Source: Branchiostoma floridae
Lineage: Eukaryota > Chordata > Leptocardii > Amphioxiformes > Branchiostomatidae
NCBI RefSeq assembly: GCF_000003815.2
Contig: NC_049984.1
Coordinates: 26,891,863 to 26,955,862 of the forward strand
Direction: 5' to 3'
DNA: 64,000 nt
The notes under the pieces were generated by a model. The model had not been told where the DNA came from. It ran no database searches and worked only from the letters and a program-made list of their open reading frames with translations. The position numbers and the translations under genes were made by a program. Shown here in pieces: positions 1 to 10,549 of this stretch (its first letter is position 1; each line of letters opens with the position of its first letter).

Positions 1-620
1 TTCGTTGAGTTGACAAATTATTGCAGCGTTTCTCGCAATTTCTTCTTTTATCCATCAATTGGAATATAGAGGGTTATGACGTATCAGATGTTGCTGTGGA
101 AAGGCTGCTTCCATGATACAGAAACAAACAAACCTGCTGCGCATTTAGATGAAAGACAAACCCATATGAGTAATTTGTCAACTTTGACAATAATAATGGT
201 GGTTTAAGACAGACCATGTGGGAAATGTTGTGTCTTTCGTTATCGGAATTTCGATCACAGAACGTAATCTGACTGGGTATCTGACTGCGCATGGCTATTT
301 TTATGGGGATGTTTGGAATCATATCGCCAGTTACTTCGCCAGCGAAAGCACGTACATTTTGTATCTCCGACTTCTCCGATCCCTGACTTCATCTCGATTA
401 TGACGGACCTCTACAATGCTGTGACCGCCCTCGAGCAGCTTTTCGAGCAGAGCGGGTATGTACTATTGTACATTTTTGACGACCAGAACGTGTCATATTT
501 GGTTTGAAGACAGTGCAAGCTGTAATTGAAAAAAGAAAGTTTGCCCTGTTCTCGCTCAGAATAGTGCTGGTAAAAATCTAGTGTGTGAAAAGATAGTAGT
601 AGTAGTATTTTTGTGGTGAA
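1..620. other. No gene recognised
   Basis: Several short open frames occur on both strands but none shows a recognisable domain, a clear splice pattern or codon bias. A plus-strand frame around 355-465 is protein-like but short and unidentified. Nothing else is supported here. Confidence 0.4.
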
Positions 621-748
621 TGTATTGCTTGACATTGGAGAGGAAAGTAATTTCCAAGGGGGGTGGGGGTGTCCTCCGCAGACTTGTTACTGTAGCGCCG
701 GCGTTTAATATTTTTAGGGGGCGCTGGTTCGCTATATTCAACACGGGC

Positions 749-811
749 GAAGAATCTTTTGTAATGGGAGATAGTGGCAGCAAAACGATTTCCCATGGCA
801 AGAGATTCTTC
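749..811. repeat. Imperfect palindrome
   Basis: The arms 749-772 and 788-811 are reverse complements at about 20 of 24 positions, around a 15-base centre. The core words are GAAGAATCT and AGATTCTTC. It may be the centre of a small inverted-repeat element or simply a hairpin. No target duplication was found. Confidence 0.5.
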
Positions 812-1084
812 GGTCGTCTTGAAAATCGCGAATCAACGCTCAACACCCACCACCACCGCCACGTAAATGCTGGTGTGAGAAGGAGGCTAGAGAGTGTAGA
901 TTCTAGTCATACTGAACGCTAAGAGAACTGATAGTGATAGTAAGTAAAGCAGATCTGAATATTTTCTATAGCATGCACGAGCTTTGCCATATTTTGTCAG
1001 TGTCCTTAGAACAAATCGTACGTTAGGATAACTACCTCCTTGGTCAGGAAATCGGTTCTTGCATTTCTGGTGTGGCCTAAAGTC

Positions 1085-1270
1085 TCTTTTTCTCCGGCGA
1101 CTGACAGACTCACAATGCCAGCTGGCCTCAGGCACGTGCTGCTGCACATGGCCCACGAAGCTCCGGCGAACACCACCGAGCCGGACTGGAGGCCCCGTCG
1201 CCGGCTGGCAGCCGCACTTTTCCGGGGATTGTGGGTCAGTTATGTTGGCTTTGACGTCGTTTCCCTCTAA
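1085..1270 (+). pseudogene. Unknown repeat-gene exon (AGLRHVLLH type), copy 1
   Basis: An open plus-strand frame contains MPAGLRHVLLHMAHEAP, preceded by a stretch ending SPATDRLT. A related sequence, SPVTCSLSMPVGLRHVLLH with a frame change just upstream, lies at about 11975-12050. The similarity at both DNA and protein level indicates two copies of one repeat. The family was not recognised. The frame ends at TAA near 1270. Confidence 0.4.
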
Positions 1271-1362
1271 TTGCCTTTCAACTTGACACACAGGATTAAC
1301 CTGTTTTTGTTCATTCTTGAATCAGCCAATTCATTTCATCTCAAGCAATGATAGTTGCCACG

Positions 1363-1414
1363 ATAAAAACAAAGGAAAAAATGATCCCATAAAAACAAAG
1401 GAAAAAATGATCCC
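1363..1414. repeat. 26-bp perfect tandem duplication
   Basis: Two adjacent identical 26-bp units (1363-1388 and 1389-1414), AT-rich and ending in GATCCC. This looks like a recent slippage or repair duplication. Confidence 0.85.
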
Positions 1415-1595
1415 AAGTTCAGCTACAAAATTCCATTGTTGAAAAAATAACAATAAATGAAGTGCAGTTGTATCATCATGTGTTATGCATGAAGTCCTGA
1501 AAAGGGTATAATCTTTCACTATATAAAATCTTGCAGCAATGCATAAATTGTTGAGTGAACCTGGTCTATGTTGGTTTACCCCTTGTTAGCATGGC

Positions 1596-2069
1596 TCCAA
1601 CGGGAGGATTGGGGCGAGTTCCCGGGCGCCAGGGCGGGACACGCCCACCTACGTGTACCCAGAGGAGGTGCGCTGGGTGATGCGGGCCCGGTTCGCTGAC
1701 CCTTCAGATCCAATCCGCCTACATGACGGCAGGGTTGCCGACCAGAGGCATGGAGAAGTAAGTATATATAACCTTTCTAAAAGGACTTTTGACTAAGTGC
1801 ATTTGATATACATTTGTAGTAATACAAACACTGATGGCAGCAGAATCTGCAGATCTGTTTCTACTTACACAATGGGCTTAGATGTATATAACTCATACAT
1901 GTAAGGGAAGAAAGCTATGCGACAGAAATGTAGTAAATCTCCGAACAATTTCGCCGGTTCTGTCATCCATTACCGTATTTTCTATAATACATAAATGTAC
2001 AATTTTTTCTGTTCTTTTCCTGTACAGGTGTACCACGTCGATGTTGTGGACCTGGCCACTACCACCTAG
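1596..2069 (+). pseudogene. Two-exon unknown repeat gene (RDTP-YV-PEE family), copy 1
   Basis: Exon 1 reads IGASSRAPGRDTPTYVYPEE followed by a basic stretch, up to a GTAAGT donor at 1758. A pyrimidine-rich tract and CAG at 2025-2027 open exon 2, which encodes VYHVDVVDLATTT and ends at TAG 2067-2069. The splice phase is consistent (phase 0). A homologous exon is at about 19062-19199 with the same residue pattern (RAPGRDTP, PEELRWVVRARF), so this is a repeat-borne gene end. The function is unknown. Confidence 0.55.
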
Positions 2070-2632
2070 CCCGTCTGCCGCTGCGGGGCCAGAAGCGGAA
2101 CCTCTGGGGGCCCTGCCCGCCGGACCTCCCGCACCACGCCCTACAAGAACAGCAAGCGGGAACAGTAGCTTTAAGCCACATTTCTAAGTTTTTTGCAAGG
2201 TTGACTTCCTTGTTTTTTTAGAAAAGTAAAGCCATGGTAGGTGGACAGTCGGTTTGGTCAGCCAGACACTGTACGCACTGTCTTCCTATCATGGCTTTAA
2301 CGTTTTGAAACAACCGCAGCATTTTTTTTCAAATTTACTTTCCTTTGTTTTCATAAATCACTGCAAAACAGATGGACGACTTCTACCAAAACCATCAAAG
2401 GTACCATATCGCTCCATGCCGAGTGGGAATGTCACTAGGTGTGGTAAAAAATTAACAACGCCTTCACTTCGACACCCCGCAGTTACAGGCTAGACTAGAT
2501 GAAAGTTTTCATCCATATTTACGTACTCACTCGCTTACAGATGACAGCAGAGAGTATTTCACTGGTACTGGAGGAAAAGGTTTCCCAAAAGGACTTCACG
2601 TTGCCATTAACATTGAAAAATGGCAAAACAAG

Positions 2633-2851
2633 ATGGGCACAAATCTGAGATATTTTGAGCAATGCAAACTTGAAGTTGAGCATGCAGAAGCCGCAGAGGG
2701 AGGTGAGCATAGAAAAGCCGCAGTGGAAGGTGAGCATGCAGAAGCCGCAGTGGAAGGTGAGCATGCAGAAGCAGCAGAGGGATGTGAGCATGCAGAAGCC
2801 GAACGGCGAGGAGAGCATGGAAAGGGAGTGATCTTGAGGGAGGGATCTTGA
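2633..2851 (+). CDS. Small ORF with EHAEAA-type acidic repeats
   Basis: The 72-residue frame is dominated by about five degenerate copies of a ten-residue motif, EHAEAAVEGE, matching a roughly 30-bp DNA tandem repeat at about 2679-2812. The composition is Glu, Ala and His rich and low complexity. It could be translated, or it could be a minisatellite that happens to be open. No homologue was recognised. Confidence 0.35.
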   Translation: MGTNLRYFEQCKLEVEHAEAAEGGEHRKAAVEGEHAEAAVEGEHAEAAEGCEHAEAERRGEHGKGVILREGS

Positions 2852-2861
2852 TCTTGATCTG

Positions 2862-3060
2862 CAGATAGGTGACACTGTCGCCGTCGCTTATGAACCAGAC
2901 GACGGTTGGTTCATAGGCGAGGTGAAATATGTTGCCAGCACAGCCAATATCAAATTCATGGTTGTCAAAGAAGGCATATTCATGAGGGACTCATCAAAGT
3001 CCCAGTGGACAGGAAATCCATATTTCCAATCGCCGACATCGTCCCTGAGTCGTTTGGTTA
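2862..3060 (+). pseudogene. Transposon-type small beta-domain fragment
   Basis: The frame begins IGDTVAVAYEPDDGWFIGEV and continues KYVASTANIKFMVVKEG. The order (GD-VAVAY, W-xGEV, then a hydrophobic beta strand) resembles the short Tudor-like C-terminal modules of some invertebrate transposon proteins. This is an inference from pattern only. After about 3000 the best protein-like frame changes, so the piece is probably frameshifted. Confidence 0.35.
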
Positions 3061-3504
3061 CTATTTCGTGAACAACTACGAAGACATTTGCATGATGTAC
3101 AAAACTTACTACCGGAAATACTTTTAAGACATCATTTGCACAATCCACGAGGAAAATGAACAACTACAAATCATTTGCATATTGTACCGACACAATTGCC
3201 TGAAATTCTTTGTTTACTTGTTCATTTGTATAACCAACGAGGCAGATGGAGAGCATTTCCATTAAAGATCACCCTCCCTTAACATCTTTGCCAGAAATAA
3301 TATATTCAAAATTAAATGTAGCTCAACAACTAGCTGTTTACAATTGAATCCTTGTCAATGAAGGCAGTTATTATGACCTACCTATCTAATCCTTGGGTAT
3401 CAAGAGACAAATATGACCAGAGAAATAAAAACATGGTACTTTTATTCACCATTCTGATCATTACGTCTATCTTTGCAGGTATCTGACCAAAGCCAGGGTT
3501 GAAA

Positions 3505-3715
3505 GTTGGCCATCGCCTTGATGAGGTACATAGCATCAGGTGTCAGCTACAGGTCCATTGTCCTGTATCTTCTGCGTGTCACACAGTACAATGTCACTGT
3601 TCATACCAGAAGTAATCGAGGCTATCATCACTGAGTACCAGCAGACGAATGGAGAGAGGTGGCGGAGGAGTTCGGGCAAAGTTGGAACCATCATCATTTG
3701 CATCCTCATTTAGAC
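3505..3715 (+). pseudogene. PIF/Harbinger-like transposase fragment
   Basis: Three plus-strand segments line up with the helix-rich region before the first catalytic Asp of Harbinger nucleases (DDE_Tnp_4). They are LAIALMRYIASGVSYRS, then MSLFIPEVIEAIITEYQQ in a second frame from 3591, then PADEWREVAEEFGQSWN in a third frame. The sequence then diverges before the expected GAIDGKH block. At least two frameshifts and loss of the catalytic part make it non-functional. It is a PIF/Harbinger remnant, not a domesticated HARBI1 gene. Confidence 0.7.
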
Positions 3716-3989
3716 ATGATTTGGAACAAACTTGATGTTGAATTCAGAGGGCTGGGAGCTACAAACGACAACTCTTCTCATCCATGCAAAATAGATTCCG
3801 CCAAACCTTCGGCTTAGAGCAGACCTGCACGTGGTTATCGTCATGTGGTGGAGCCACTTGTCTCGTGTTGATTTGCCCTGATTTGAGTTTTACATTGATT
3901 CATTATTGTATACTATCATTTTGTTATGATTTCGGTATGGCGGCCTTGAAAAGGCGTCTTCTAACAAGATATACCTTTTCCGTTTACAG

Positions 3990-4229
3990 AATGTTTTGGA
4001 TCACACCACAGGCGTACATGCACAGCACATTGAGGCGTATTGGAGTAGAAAGAAGGCAAAAAAATACGTAGAATGGGTGCCTGGACATGAATGTAGAAAC
4101 GAACTTGAAGAGCTAATGTGGAGAGATACTGTAGGACATCCAACGAGGGATGTAATAAGGGCGTCGCCTGAAGAAAATACGCTTTTACTAAATCCTCAGC
4201 CACGCTTTGTCGCGACGCTGCCAGACTGA
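3990..4229 (+). pseudogene. IS1595/Merlin-like transposase C-terminal exon
   Basis: After a TTTCCGTTTACAG acceptor at 3990 the frame reads NVLDHTTGVHAQHIEAYWSR and later LEELMWRDTVGH, ending at TGA 4227-4229. The pattern TG-H-Q-IE-YW-x-x-K then L-EL-MWR is that of the C-terminal catalytic region of IS1595/ISXO2-type (Merlin) DDE transposases. The N-terminal part is not visible upstream, so this is a truncated copy. Family assignment is by motif recall only. Confidence 0.5.
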
Positions 4230-5370
4230 GCTTGCACGTCATCCCATCGACGACAATAAGTTCACCAATGCTGCCACCGAGGCAAAGAACAACATGGTGG
4301 ACTGTTTTAGTGACAACTAATCAAAGTGCAAGCGTGTGCCATTCGCCTGTAAGGCGAGACCAAGCGGGTACAAGCCATGCTACTTGCCCTGGACGTAAAG
4401 TCTCTGCATGACGGCGGAGGACAAGGAAGAGCTCATGACCGCTGTTGATTAAATTGACCACCGACATGATCTTACTTCAGTAACAAATGTGAAACCCATC
4501 ACCTGCGTACACACAAGTCGCTTCCCAATCGAGAACCTAAAAGCGGAATGCGGCAGGTAGGGCAGCAAGCGCCGCTCATTCAGCTGGGCCATTGCAAAGA
4601 TAACAACCTGGAGACCACTAGGAGTAATGTACTACCCTCAGTTGCTTAATGCATTGAATTTCTCTGATGTTTTTTCTTATGTTTGAGATCCAAGAATCTG
4701 TTATATTACTTTTGGATTTAAGGACGGTATTGTTCTTTATATATTATGATCTTTGGTTATCATCTGCGTTATTTACTTTGTACTACCTTCAGTTGCAGTT
4801 CAGTGGGCTGGGGACTTTCAAGGCACACATGCGCACTCATACAAGGGAGAAAATTTTCATAGACTGTTTGAAGTCCATCCTCAAACGTTCGAGGGGGGGG
4901 GGGACCCATTGAGCACGCAAAGCGGGAAATTCCCCTCCTGGACGAGGCCCGGCAGTTCTGTGTAAGAGTATTCAACATCAATCATACAACAAGGCATACA
5001 TCGAGGTCTGCCGTATACAGGATGTACAGGATATGACATTTCATTGGTGAAAAAGTACGCCGACCCCGTCAAAAAGTCGTCTGTGAGACCAACAATGACA
5101 GGTGGATAAGACATCACTTCTCACAAACACCAGAAAGAACATTCCGGATATGTACAAATACGAAGACTGACATGCTGATGGATGAATAGGTAAATTCCAG
5201 TAAACTGCTGTACATGTTGATTGTTGTGATGTTAATTGTACAGTCGAGTCAAACTGGTCCTGAGCAACAGCTCAAGGGACTGAGCACTAGTCCTTCTTCA
5301 TCACTATGTGCCTTTGGGAGGGCAGGCTTGTATGACGCTACGAAGACCGCGCTCGCAAACCTTGGTTAAC
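4230..5370. other. Spacer with unrecognised remnants
   Basis: Apart from the finger fragment at 4795-4860, this stretch holds short open frames broken by stops (for example 4240-4320) and a run of ten G at about 4893-4903. No domain, terminal repeat or intact gene was recognised. Confidence 0.3.
4795..4860 (+). pseudogene. Half of a C2H2 zinc finger
   Basis: The frame reads FSGLGTFKAHMRTHTREK: the helical half of a C2H2 finger (F-x5-L-x2-H-x3-H geometry) with the HTREK linker. The Cys-containing half is missing, and what precedes it is a TTGCAG that could serve as acceptor. After the linker the sequence becomes IFIDC, so no second finger follows. Confidence 0.5.
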
Positions 5371-5373
5371 CCT

Positions 5374-5500
5374 GCCAGGAGCGGTTAGAGAAGACCATCG
5401 GCATGTCGGCAGACGGTGATAACGTGAACATAGGAAAGAGGGGCGTGGTGATTGTCCATGTGAAGGAGGCAGCTGTAGATCACGTGATGCCCTTTCATTG
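5374..5500 (+). pseudogene. hAT-like transposase fragment, part 1
   Basis: The frame reads LEKTIGMSADGDNVNIGKRG then HVMPFHC. The order GM-SADG-xVN-GK-GV followed some 20 residues later by FHC matches the catalytic-Asp region of ZNF862/KIAA1586-type hAT transposases (GMGSDGASVN ... SIHCMAHRLEL). It stops before the expected AHR, where an intron-like stretch and the element at 5539 begin. Its probable continuation is at 6477. Confidence 0.6.
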
Positions 5501-5530
5501 CACCGGTATATTTTTCTTTTTCTTCCCGTG

Positions 5531-5538
5531 GCCTATGT
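5531..5538. repeat. Target-site duplication, left (8 bp)
   Basis: GCCTATGT directly abuts the left terminal inverted repeat, and the identical 8-mer is found at 6151-6158 directly after the right one. Confidence 0.85.
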
Positions 5539-6150
5539 TAGTCTCTACCAGACTCCGGATCGCTGGAAAATCGTAGAAATGGAACAAATAGAGGAGTAAG
5601 CCGGCCAGAGGAATATAGCCGGCCAAGGAACAGTACGCGATTCACGGAGTCTGTTGAATCCCGGCGTCGTGTTTGATGTCCACTAATCGCTATCCAATAG
5701 GTGCGAAGTGGCTAAATAACCCTTTTATTGCTTTCCGACTCGTCCGTGACGGTTCAAGCGGGAGCGACGAGCCTGTCACATGTGACCGGAAGTGTCAGAG
5801 GTCACCGGGAATTTTCAAAGTAACGTTCCATTCTGACAGTGTTCATTTTGATGACTGCGTGTTTAATCTGGTAACTGCTTGTATTCACTCTGGTGGCTAT
5901 GCAAGCCAATTTGATGGACCGCGTTTGCCGTGTTGGCAAAGATGTTTTCGAGTACGACACACTGCGACAGGGCCAGGCAGACGCTGTTTTGGGTATTTTA
6001 AATGGCCAAGACGTGTTTGTCGGGCTACCGACCAGAGCTGTTCCGTGGGTCGCGTACTGTTCCCTGGCCGGCTAATTCCTCTGGCCGGCTTACTCCTCTA
6101 TTTGTTCAATTTCTACGATTTTCCAGCGATCCGGAGTCTGGTAGAGACTA
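5539..6150. mobile_element. 612-bp non-autonomous TIR element, 8-bp TSD (hAT/P-like)
   Basis: The left end TAGTCTCTACCAGACTCCGG and the following roughly 115 bp are repeated in inverted orientation at about 6035-6150 with only a few differences. Both arms include a GGAGTAAGCCGGCCAGAGGA block. The perfect 8-bp duplication GCCTATGT on both sides proves insertion. An 8-bp TSD fits the hAT (or P) superfamilies. The element has no transposase. Its interior of about 380 bp carries a RecQ-like coding fragment, making it a gene-fragment-bearing MITE. Confidence 0.85.
5893..6024 (+). pseudogene. RecQ-like helicase N-terminal fragment inside the MITE
   Basis: The frame reads KDVFEYDTLRQGQADAVLGI followed by LNGQDVFVGLPT. 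This is the RecQ motif 0 (LR-GQ-EA) leading into motif I (DVFV-LPTG-GKS). The sequence is cut off right after LPT, before the Walker A GKS, and runs on into the right terminal repeat. It cannot encode an ATPase. The source could be a host RecQ gene or a helicase carried by another transposon; the sequence alone does not decide. Confidence 0.65.
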
Positions 6151-6476
6151 GCCTATGTAGGAATAAAAAGTATATAACATCCGTATATACATCCACAAGT
6201 TCCCCTTCGCTTTTAACTTCACGGAATTGCCCATAATTTTCGCATTTTGTTCATAACTAATGAAAAGTGAATAACACTCTGATTAAATGACACAGATAAC
6301 GAATTGTACACATTTGTTGTGTCATGTCCTATACAGAAGCTTTCTGCTCTTTGAATCCTTTCAAGAAATTATGGCATAAGGTAGCAGGTAGAAAAGTTAA
6401 CATTGTCCTTTGTAAAACTGTTTAGCAATAACATAAAATGATGTAAAAAAAAGAACTACTGTCGAATATTTTACTT

Positions 6477-6600
6477 TTGATTCGAGCTAGACTTGTTGAA
6501 GATGCAAAAGGACACCCAGATGGGTGGAGCCGTGTTCGAGATTCTCGACATGGTTTACCGCATCTACCATGACAGTACCAAGTGTAGGAGAGAGCTGACA
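6477..6600 (+). pseudogene. hAT-like transposase fragment, part 2
   Basis: The frame reads FELDLLKMQKDTQMGG then AVFEILDMVYRIYHDSTKCR and REL. It matches what follows the HCMAHRLEL block in ZNF862-type hAT transposases, including the conserved YH-S-K-RREL stretch. With 5374-5500 it forms one remnant whose two halves are now about 1 kb apart because of the inserted element and intron-like sequence. The similarity fades after 6600. Confidence 0.5.
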
Positions 6601-6609
6601 CAGATACCA

Positions 6610-7074
6610 ACTACCAGCACCGATACTTTGATGCCAAGGGACCAGAAGCATGGACAGAGACTTTGGTCAAATAGGACTGGTTTCAATTCTCACAACGGTT
6701 GTGATCTAATGCCCCATTGCCAATTAGTCGCCCCACGCTTCCAGCCTCAGAACAAGTTAATTCTCCGTCTACCTCTCTCAACACAGGTCTCGCCTGGACT
6801 CTGCTAGAACAAGATACATTTAACACTAACAACAGACCTTCGCCAGCTCCACGCAGGCCAACCATGCTTTTCAGTTCCGGACGTATTCTGCACCTAATTC
6901 AAGGTTATTTTGTAGCATAAAAAAACCTTATCTATTGAAATGCGTTTTAAAACAAACGTTGAAATCCAGATCATATGCCAATCCTCACAGTTACGCAGCA
7001 TAGAATTTCTCAACTGATTGTGTGCTGTCAGTTAACATTAAAAAATTGCCAGGATTGCTTGTGCTTCTCTGAAA
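6610..7074. other. Spacer
   Basis: AT-rich sequence with short non-overlapping frames on both strands. No domain or repeat end was recognised. Confidence 0.3.
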
Positions 7075-9745
7075 TTAACAAGGAGCGGGCCATTGATGAG
7101 TCATTGAAGAAACTCCCACTCGAAATTAGGATTGAACGCCCAGAAGACATTGTGGATGAGAAGTGTTCTATCATCTATAAGAGGTGCCTCGAGCAGCTTG
7201 TCGGCTTCCTGGAGCTGCCTGAAGACAAGAGAATGTGCCGTGAATGTCCTGCCCCCGCCCCCCCCCCCCCGGTCCACCCCGTTGAAAACCCTGTTCCATC
7301 TGTGCAGATCGTGGCAAGTGGGATGATCGTCAAATGGGTAAGGAAACGCTTTGTAGGCAATGATCAACTTCCTTCCGTGTGTTAATCTGCTTTATGTCCA
7401 TGTGTTGCTGCTGCCCTGCATCTGTCTTGTTATTTCCTTGACTACTGGACTACATTTACAATTGTTTTGATTACTACAGTTCTTGTTTCATGTTCTGTTA
7501 ATCTTTTGCTGCAGCACTGTAAAAATAATCATCTGGTATGGAGGTGGTTCACCCAGCCAAGACTGAAATTCGGTGTGCAAGGAGGTGACTTAATGCAGAC
7601 CAGCAGCCTCCTGTTGTCGGGAAACAACTATGGCAAGTACAGCCTGATGTGCAAATTCATGGACTTGGGATGTGTGAACGAGTCAACATTTTACAAGATT
7701 CAGAGGCAGTACTGTGTTGACGCAATCGATGAGTACTGGGCCAAACAACAGGAGATCGTCAGGGATCTGAGGATCAAAGAAGAGGTCGTTCTCCTTGGTT
7801 TGTACATAGGTAGTTTTACGATATTTCCCTTGTATATGTGAACAAAGTGTGACATCACTCTTATTCATTTTCAAAAACTCACAACCAGGATCAAAATGCT
7901 AATGTTGAATTCTTCATTTTTGCCAACAGGTTCTGTATGCCAACTGTTGTCCCAGCTAATAAACTGGTTGCTTGTTGCATTTTCGTATACACTGTGAGAA
8001 GGATGACTTTTGTTTAAATCTCTGCATATTTTTCACTGTCAGAAATAATAATTGCTTCTGACATACTTGATATAAAGTTAGTTGTAGATAATGTCATTGC
8101 AGATTTATGCCATTACTGATAATCACACCATACCATACTTTGTCAGGAACATATTCAGCTAATGTTGACCCTACTAAAAACAAAACAATACATGTACTTA
8201 AATGGAAACTAAAAGATATTTAACAAAAAAAAATTTCATTTGATTACGTTATGCACAGGTGATGGCCGTACGGACTCCCCGGGACACTGTGCACAATACT
8301 GCACGTACACAGCCCTAGACAACGCATCTGGGTCCATTGTGGCTATTGAAGTTGTGGACAAGAGGGACACTGACAGAAAATCCTCTGTGATGAAGGAGGG
8401 CTTCAAAAGAGCCATGGACGACCTCGACAAATGTGTTCCCATCACAGAGGTGTGCACGGATGCACATCCCCAAATCTCTGCACTGATGAGTACGTACAGT
8501 CTAACTATTGATTGTCATATTTCTACTTAAGCTAGATTCTCAAATGGCTGTCTGCTCAAATGATTTTCTATTTGAATCAGTAAAATGCAGTGTCAGTGTC
8601 TTCTCACGACTGAAGCAATGCTTGTGGCACCTACAAATTTCAGGACACCTATACATATTTCAACATGATTTGGTCAAACATATTTCATTTGATTTATGTT
8701 CTATTTCCTGAAAATAGGGACTGACAAAGGGGTGTATGGTAAAAGAGGCATCTTCCATTCCCTGGATGTCTGGCACGGGGCCAAAAACATGACAAAGAAA
8801 CTAGTGAAAGTAAGTACACAGCATCAGTGTAATGTAATATCATGCATTTATTTTAACAGACTGGGTAATAATGAACAATGATGTCGTCTATAGTCTTTTC
8901 CATATGTCTTGCAAGAATAATAACATGGAGGCAGATAAATGTATACACACAGAAGTCAGTCACATGATCCTTATTGGACATTGCAGGAAATTTGAGCTAC
9001 TGGCTATTGCAAGGGCTAAGACCCTTGAAACAAGTCAAAACTGTTGAAATTGTATTCTTATATCCAATAGGCTGGAGGGGAGAAGGGCGGCACAGACCTC
9101 CTGCCGTGGACTCGAGACATCGTCAACCATTTCTGGTGGTGTTGTAAGAGGGCCAAAAACTACGAAGAATTCATCTTAAGTACCATGTTCTATACATCTG
9201 CAAATGAGGGCCAAAAATGAAAGGTAATGCTAGTGGTATGTAGTGTCAAAATGCTTCCTTCATGGTCCTCTTTGAAACATAAATCAACAAACACTGATCT
9301 AAACTAAAGAACTCAAGGAAAAACAGTTATTGAGGAAAATGAAATACTAAGGAACAAAGAACATTCTATTCTACCATTATCTTAACTACAGTATAAGATA
9401 TTTCTTTAATGTGTCAAATAAGTCATCATCCTGTTTGAATATGGTTGTGTCAGTCTTTTTAAATGAAAATACTATTCATTGGTGTAATGACTAATTAAAC
9501 TCATGTTAAGGATTCATGTATTACCCCTATATAAATCGCCACCAGGTGCTTTGGAAGGGAGTGCCGCATCACGTGTGCAACGAGCATCAATGGGCTACAG
9601 GGTCATGTAATCATGAGCCGATTGACCCGGCAGAAGTGAGAACGAAGACATGGCTTGTTAAGGGCACACCAGCTCACGAGAAGCTGAGCAGCAGCATCCT
9701 CAACAAGCGATGGCTGAAAACAACCTTAAAGTTCCTACGCTTCAG
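7075..9745 (+). pseudogene. Multi-exon DSPGH-type DDE transposase (Kolobok/IS4EU-like)
   Basis: Exons can be drawn with GT-AG borders: about 7075-7337, 7515-7797, 8259-8489, 8718-8809, 9071 to about 9180, and 9546-9745. Phases match at the first four junctions. Key blocks are MIVKW|HCKNNHLVWRWFTQP, LLLSGNNYGK, the catalytic LG|DGRTDSPGHCAQY, VCTDAHPQISALM, SLDVWHGAKN, INHFWWCCKRA-type residues, and HHVCNEHQWATGSC. This order is that of the metazoan transposase family with DSPGH and DVWH-AK signatures, which I associate with Kolobok/IS4EU; the superfamily name is less certain than the transposase identity. The junction after exon 5 is out of phase or stopped, and the usual C-terminal block is missing, so the copy is probably dead. 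A poly-C run interrupts exon 1 near 7258. Confidence 0.75.
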
Positions 9746-9863
9746 GTAAAAGTGTTTGTATGTCTGATATGTTAGATATTGTTGAAATGTTTTTTCAATA
9801 AACTTACATAATACAGATGAATATTTCGACACTATTTCTAAATCCCCCTGTCGACATCTGCAG

Positions 9864-10340
9864 GTTGCCACGACTCTGCTTAAGAAAATCAGCGAGCAGG
9901 CTGAGAGCACACCGGCGGCAGAAGAACCCGTCAGGCGCCTGTACGCCTCACCTAAAGGCATGGACGCGGAGATCGGGCCGTCCCAAAACTGCAACAACAC
10001 ACCGCGCGTCAAGCGGAGGAAGCTGTTCGGCAGCGAGGTGGGTCGTGCCCAAGGGAAGCGAACCCCAAAGTCCAACAAGGCGTCTGACCATCCGGCGGGG
10101 ATCTTGAACTTTAACAAAGATGTGGATAGCACACAGCAGGCGGCAGGTCGGGCAGACATCTCAGGTGGACCAACGTACACCATCGCGCGCGCAGATTCAC
10201 GCTAGACCCCTATCAAGAAGAGACTTGTTTTCTGTAAAGTGTGTGGCGCCACATGTGACAAGAGCCACAAGTTTTGTCGTGAGTGTGGCAACGTGCTGGC
10301 CCACCGCCATGAGCGGTACTATAGACTCTATGCGGCAAGT
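9864..10340 (+). pseudogene. Unknown repeat-gene exons with Cys4 zinc ribbon
   Basis: After TCTGCAG at 9863 the frame reads VATTLLKKISEQAEST and continues basic and Pro/Lys-rich to TYTIARADSR. A single TAG (10203-10205) interrupts it, and the same frame then reads KKRLVFCKVCGATCDKSH and CRECGNVLAHRHERYY. The CxxC...CxxC spacing forms a zinc ribbon. The in-frame stop suggests a decaying gene. It probably belongs with the downstream fragments at 10550-11140. It was not matched to a named family. Confidence 0.45.
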
Positions 10341-10549
10341 GATGTTTGTTTCCGGCCTGTTTTCTAGAGTTCATTCCAAGGCAGAACAAACGTTGTTATT
10401 AGATATTGTCAAATTTAATTCTTGTTTTTAAGTACTTTACATTTATTACTGTTATTGTTTTGTTTCCTCTTCTTCTCCAAAAAAATCAGAGGATGATCAC
10501 AGGGTCAATAGCAAATGGAAAACCGAAAAGTCTGCATTGTTGGCTGAAA

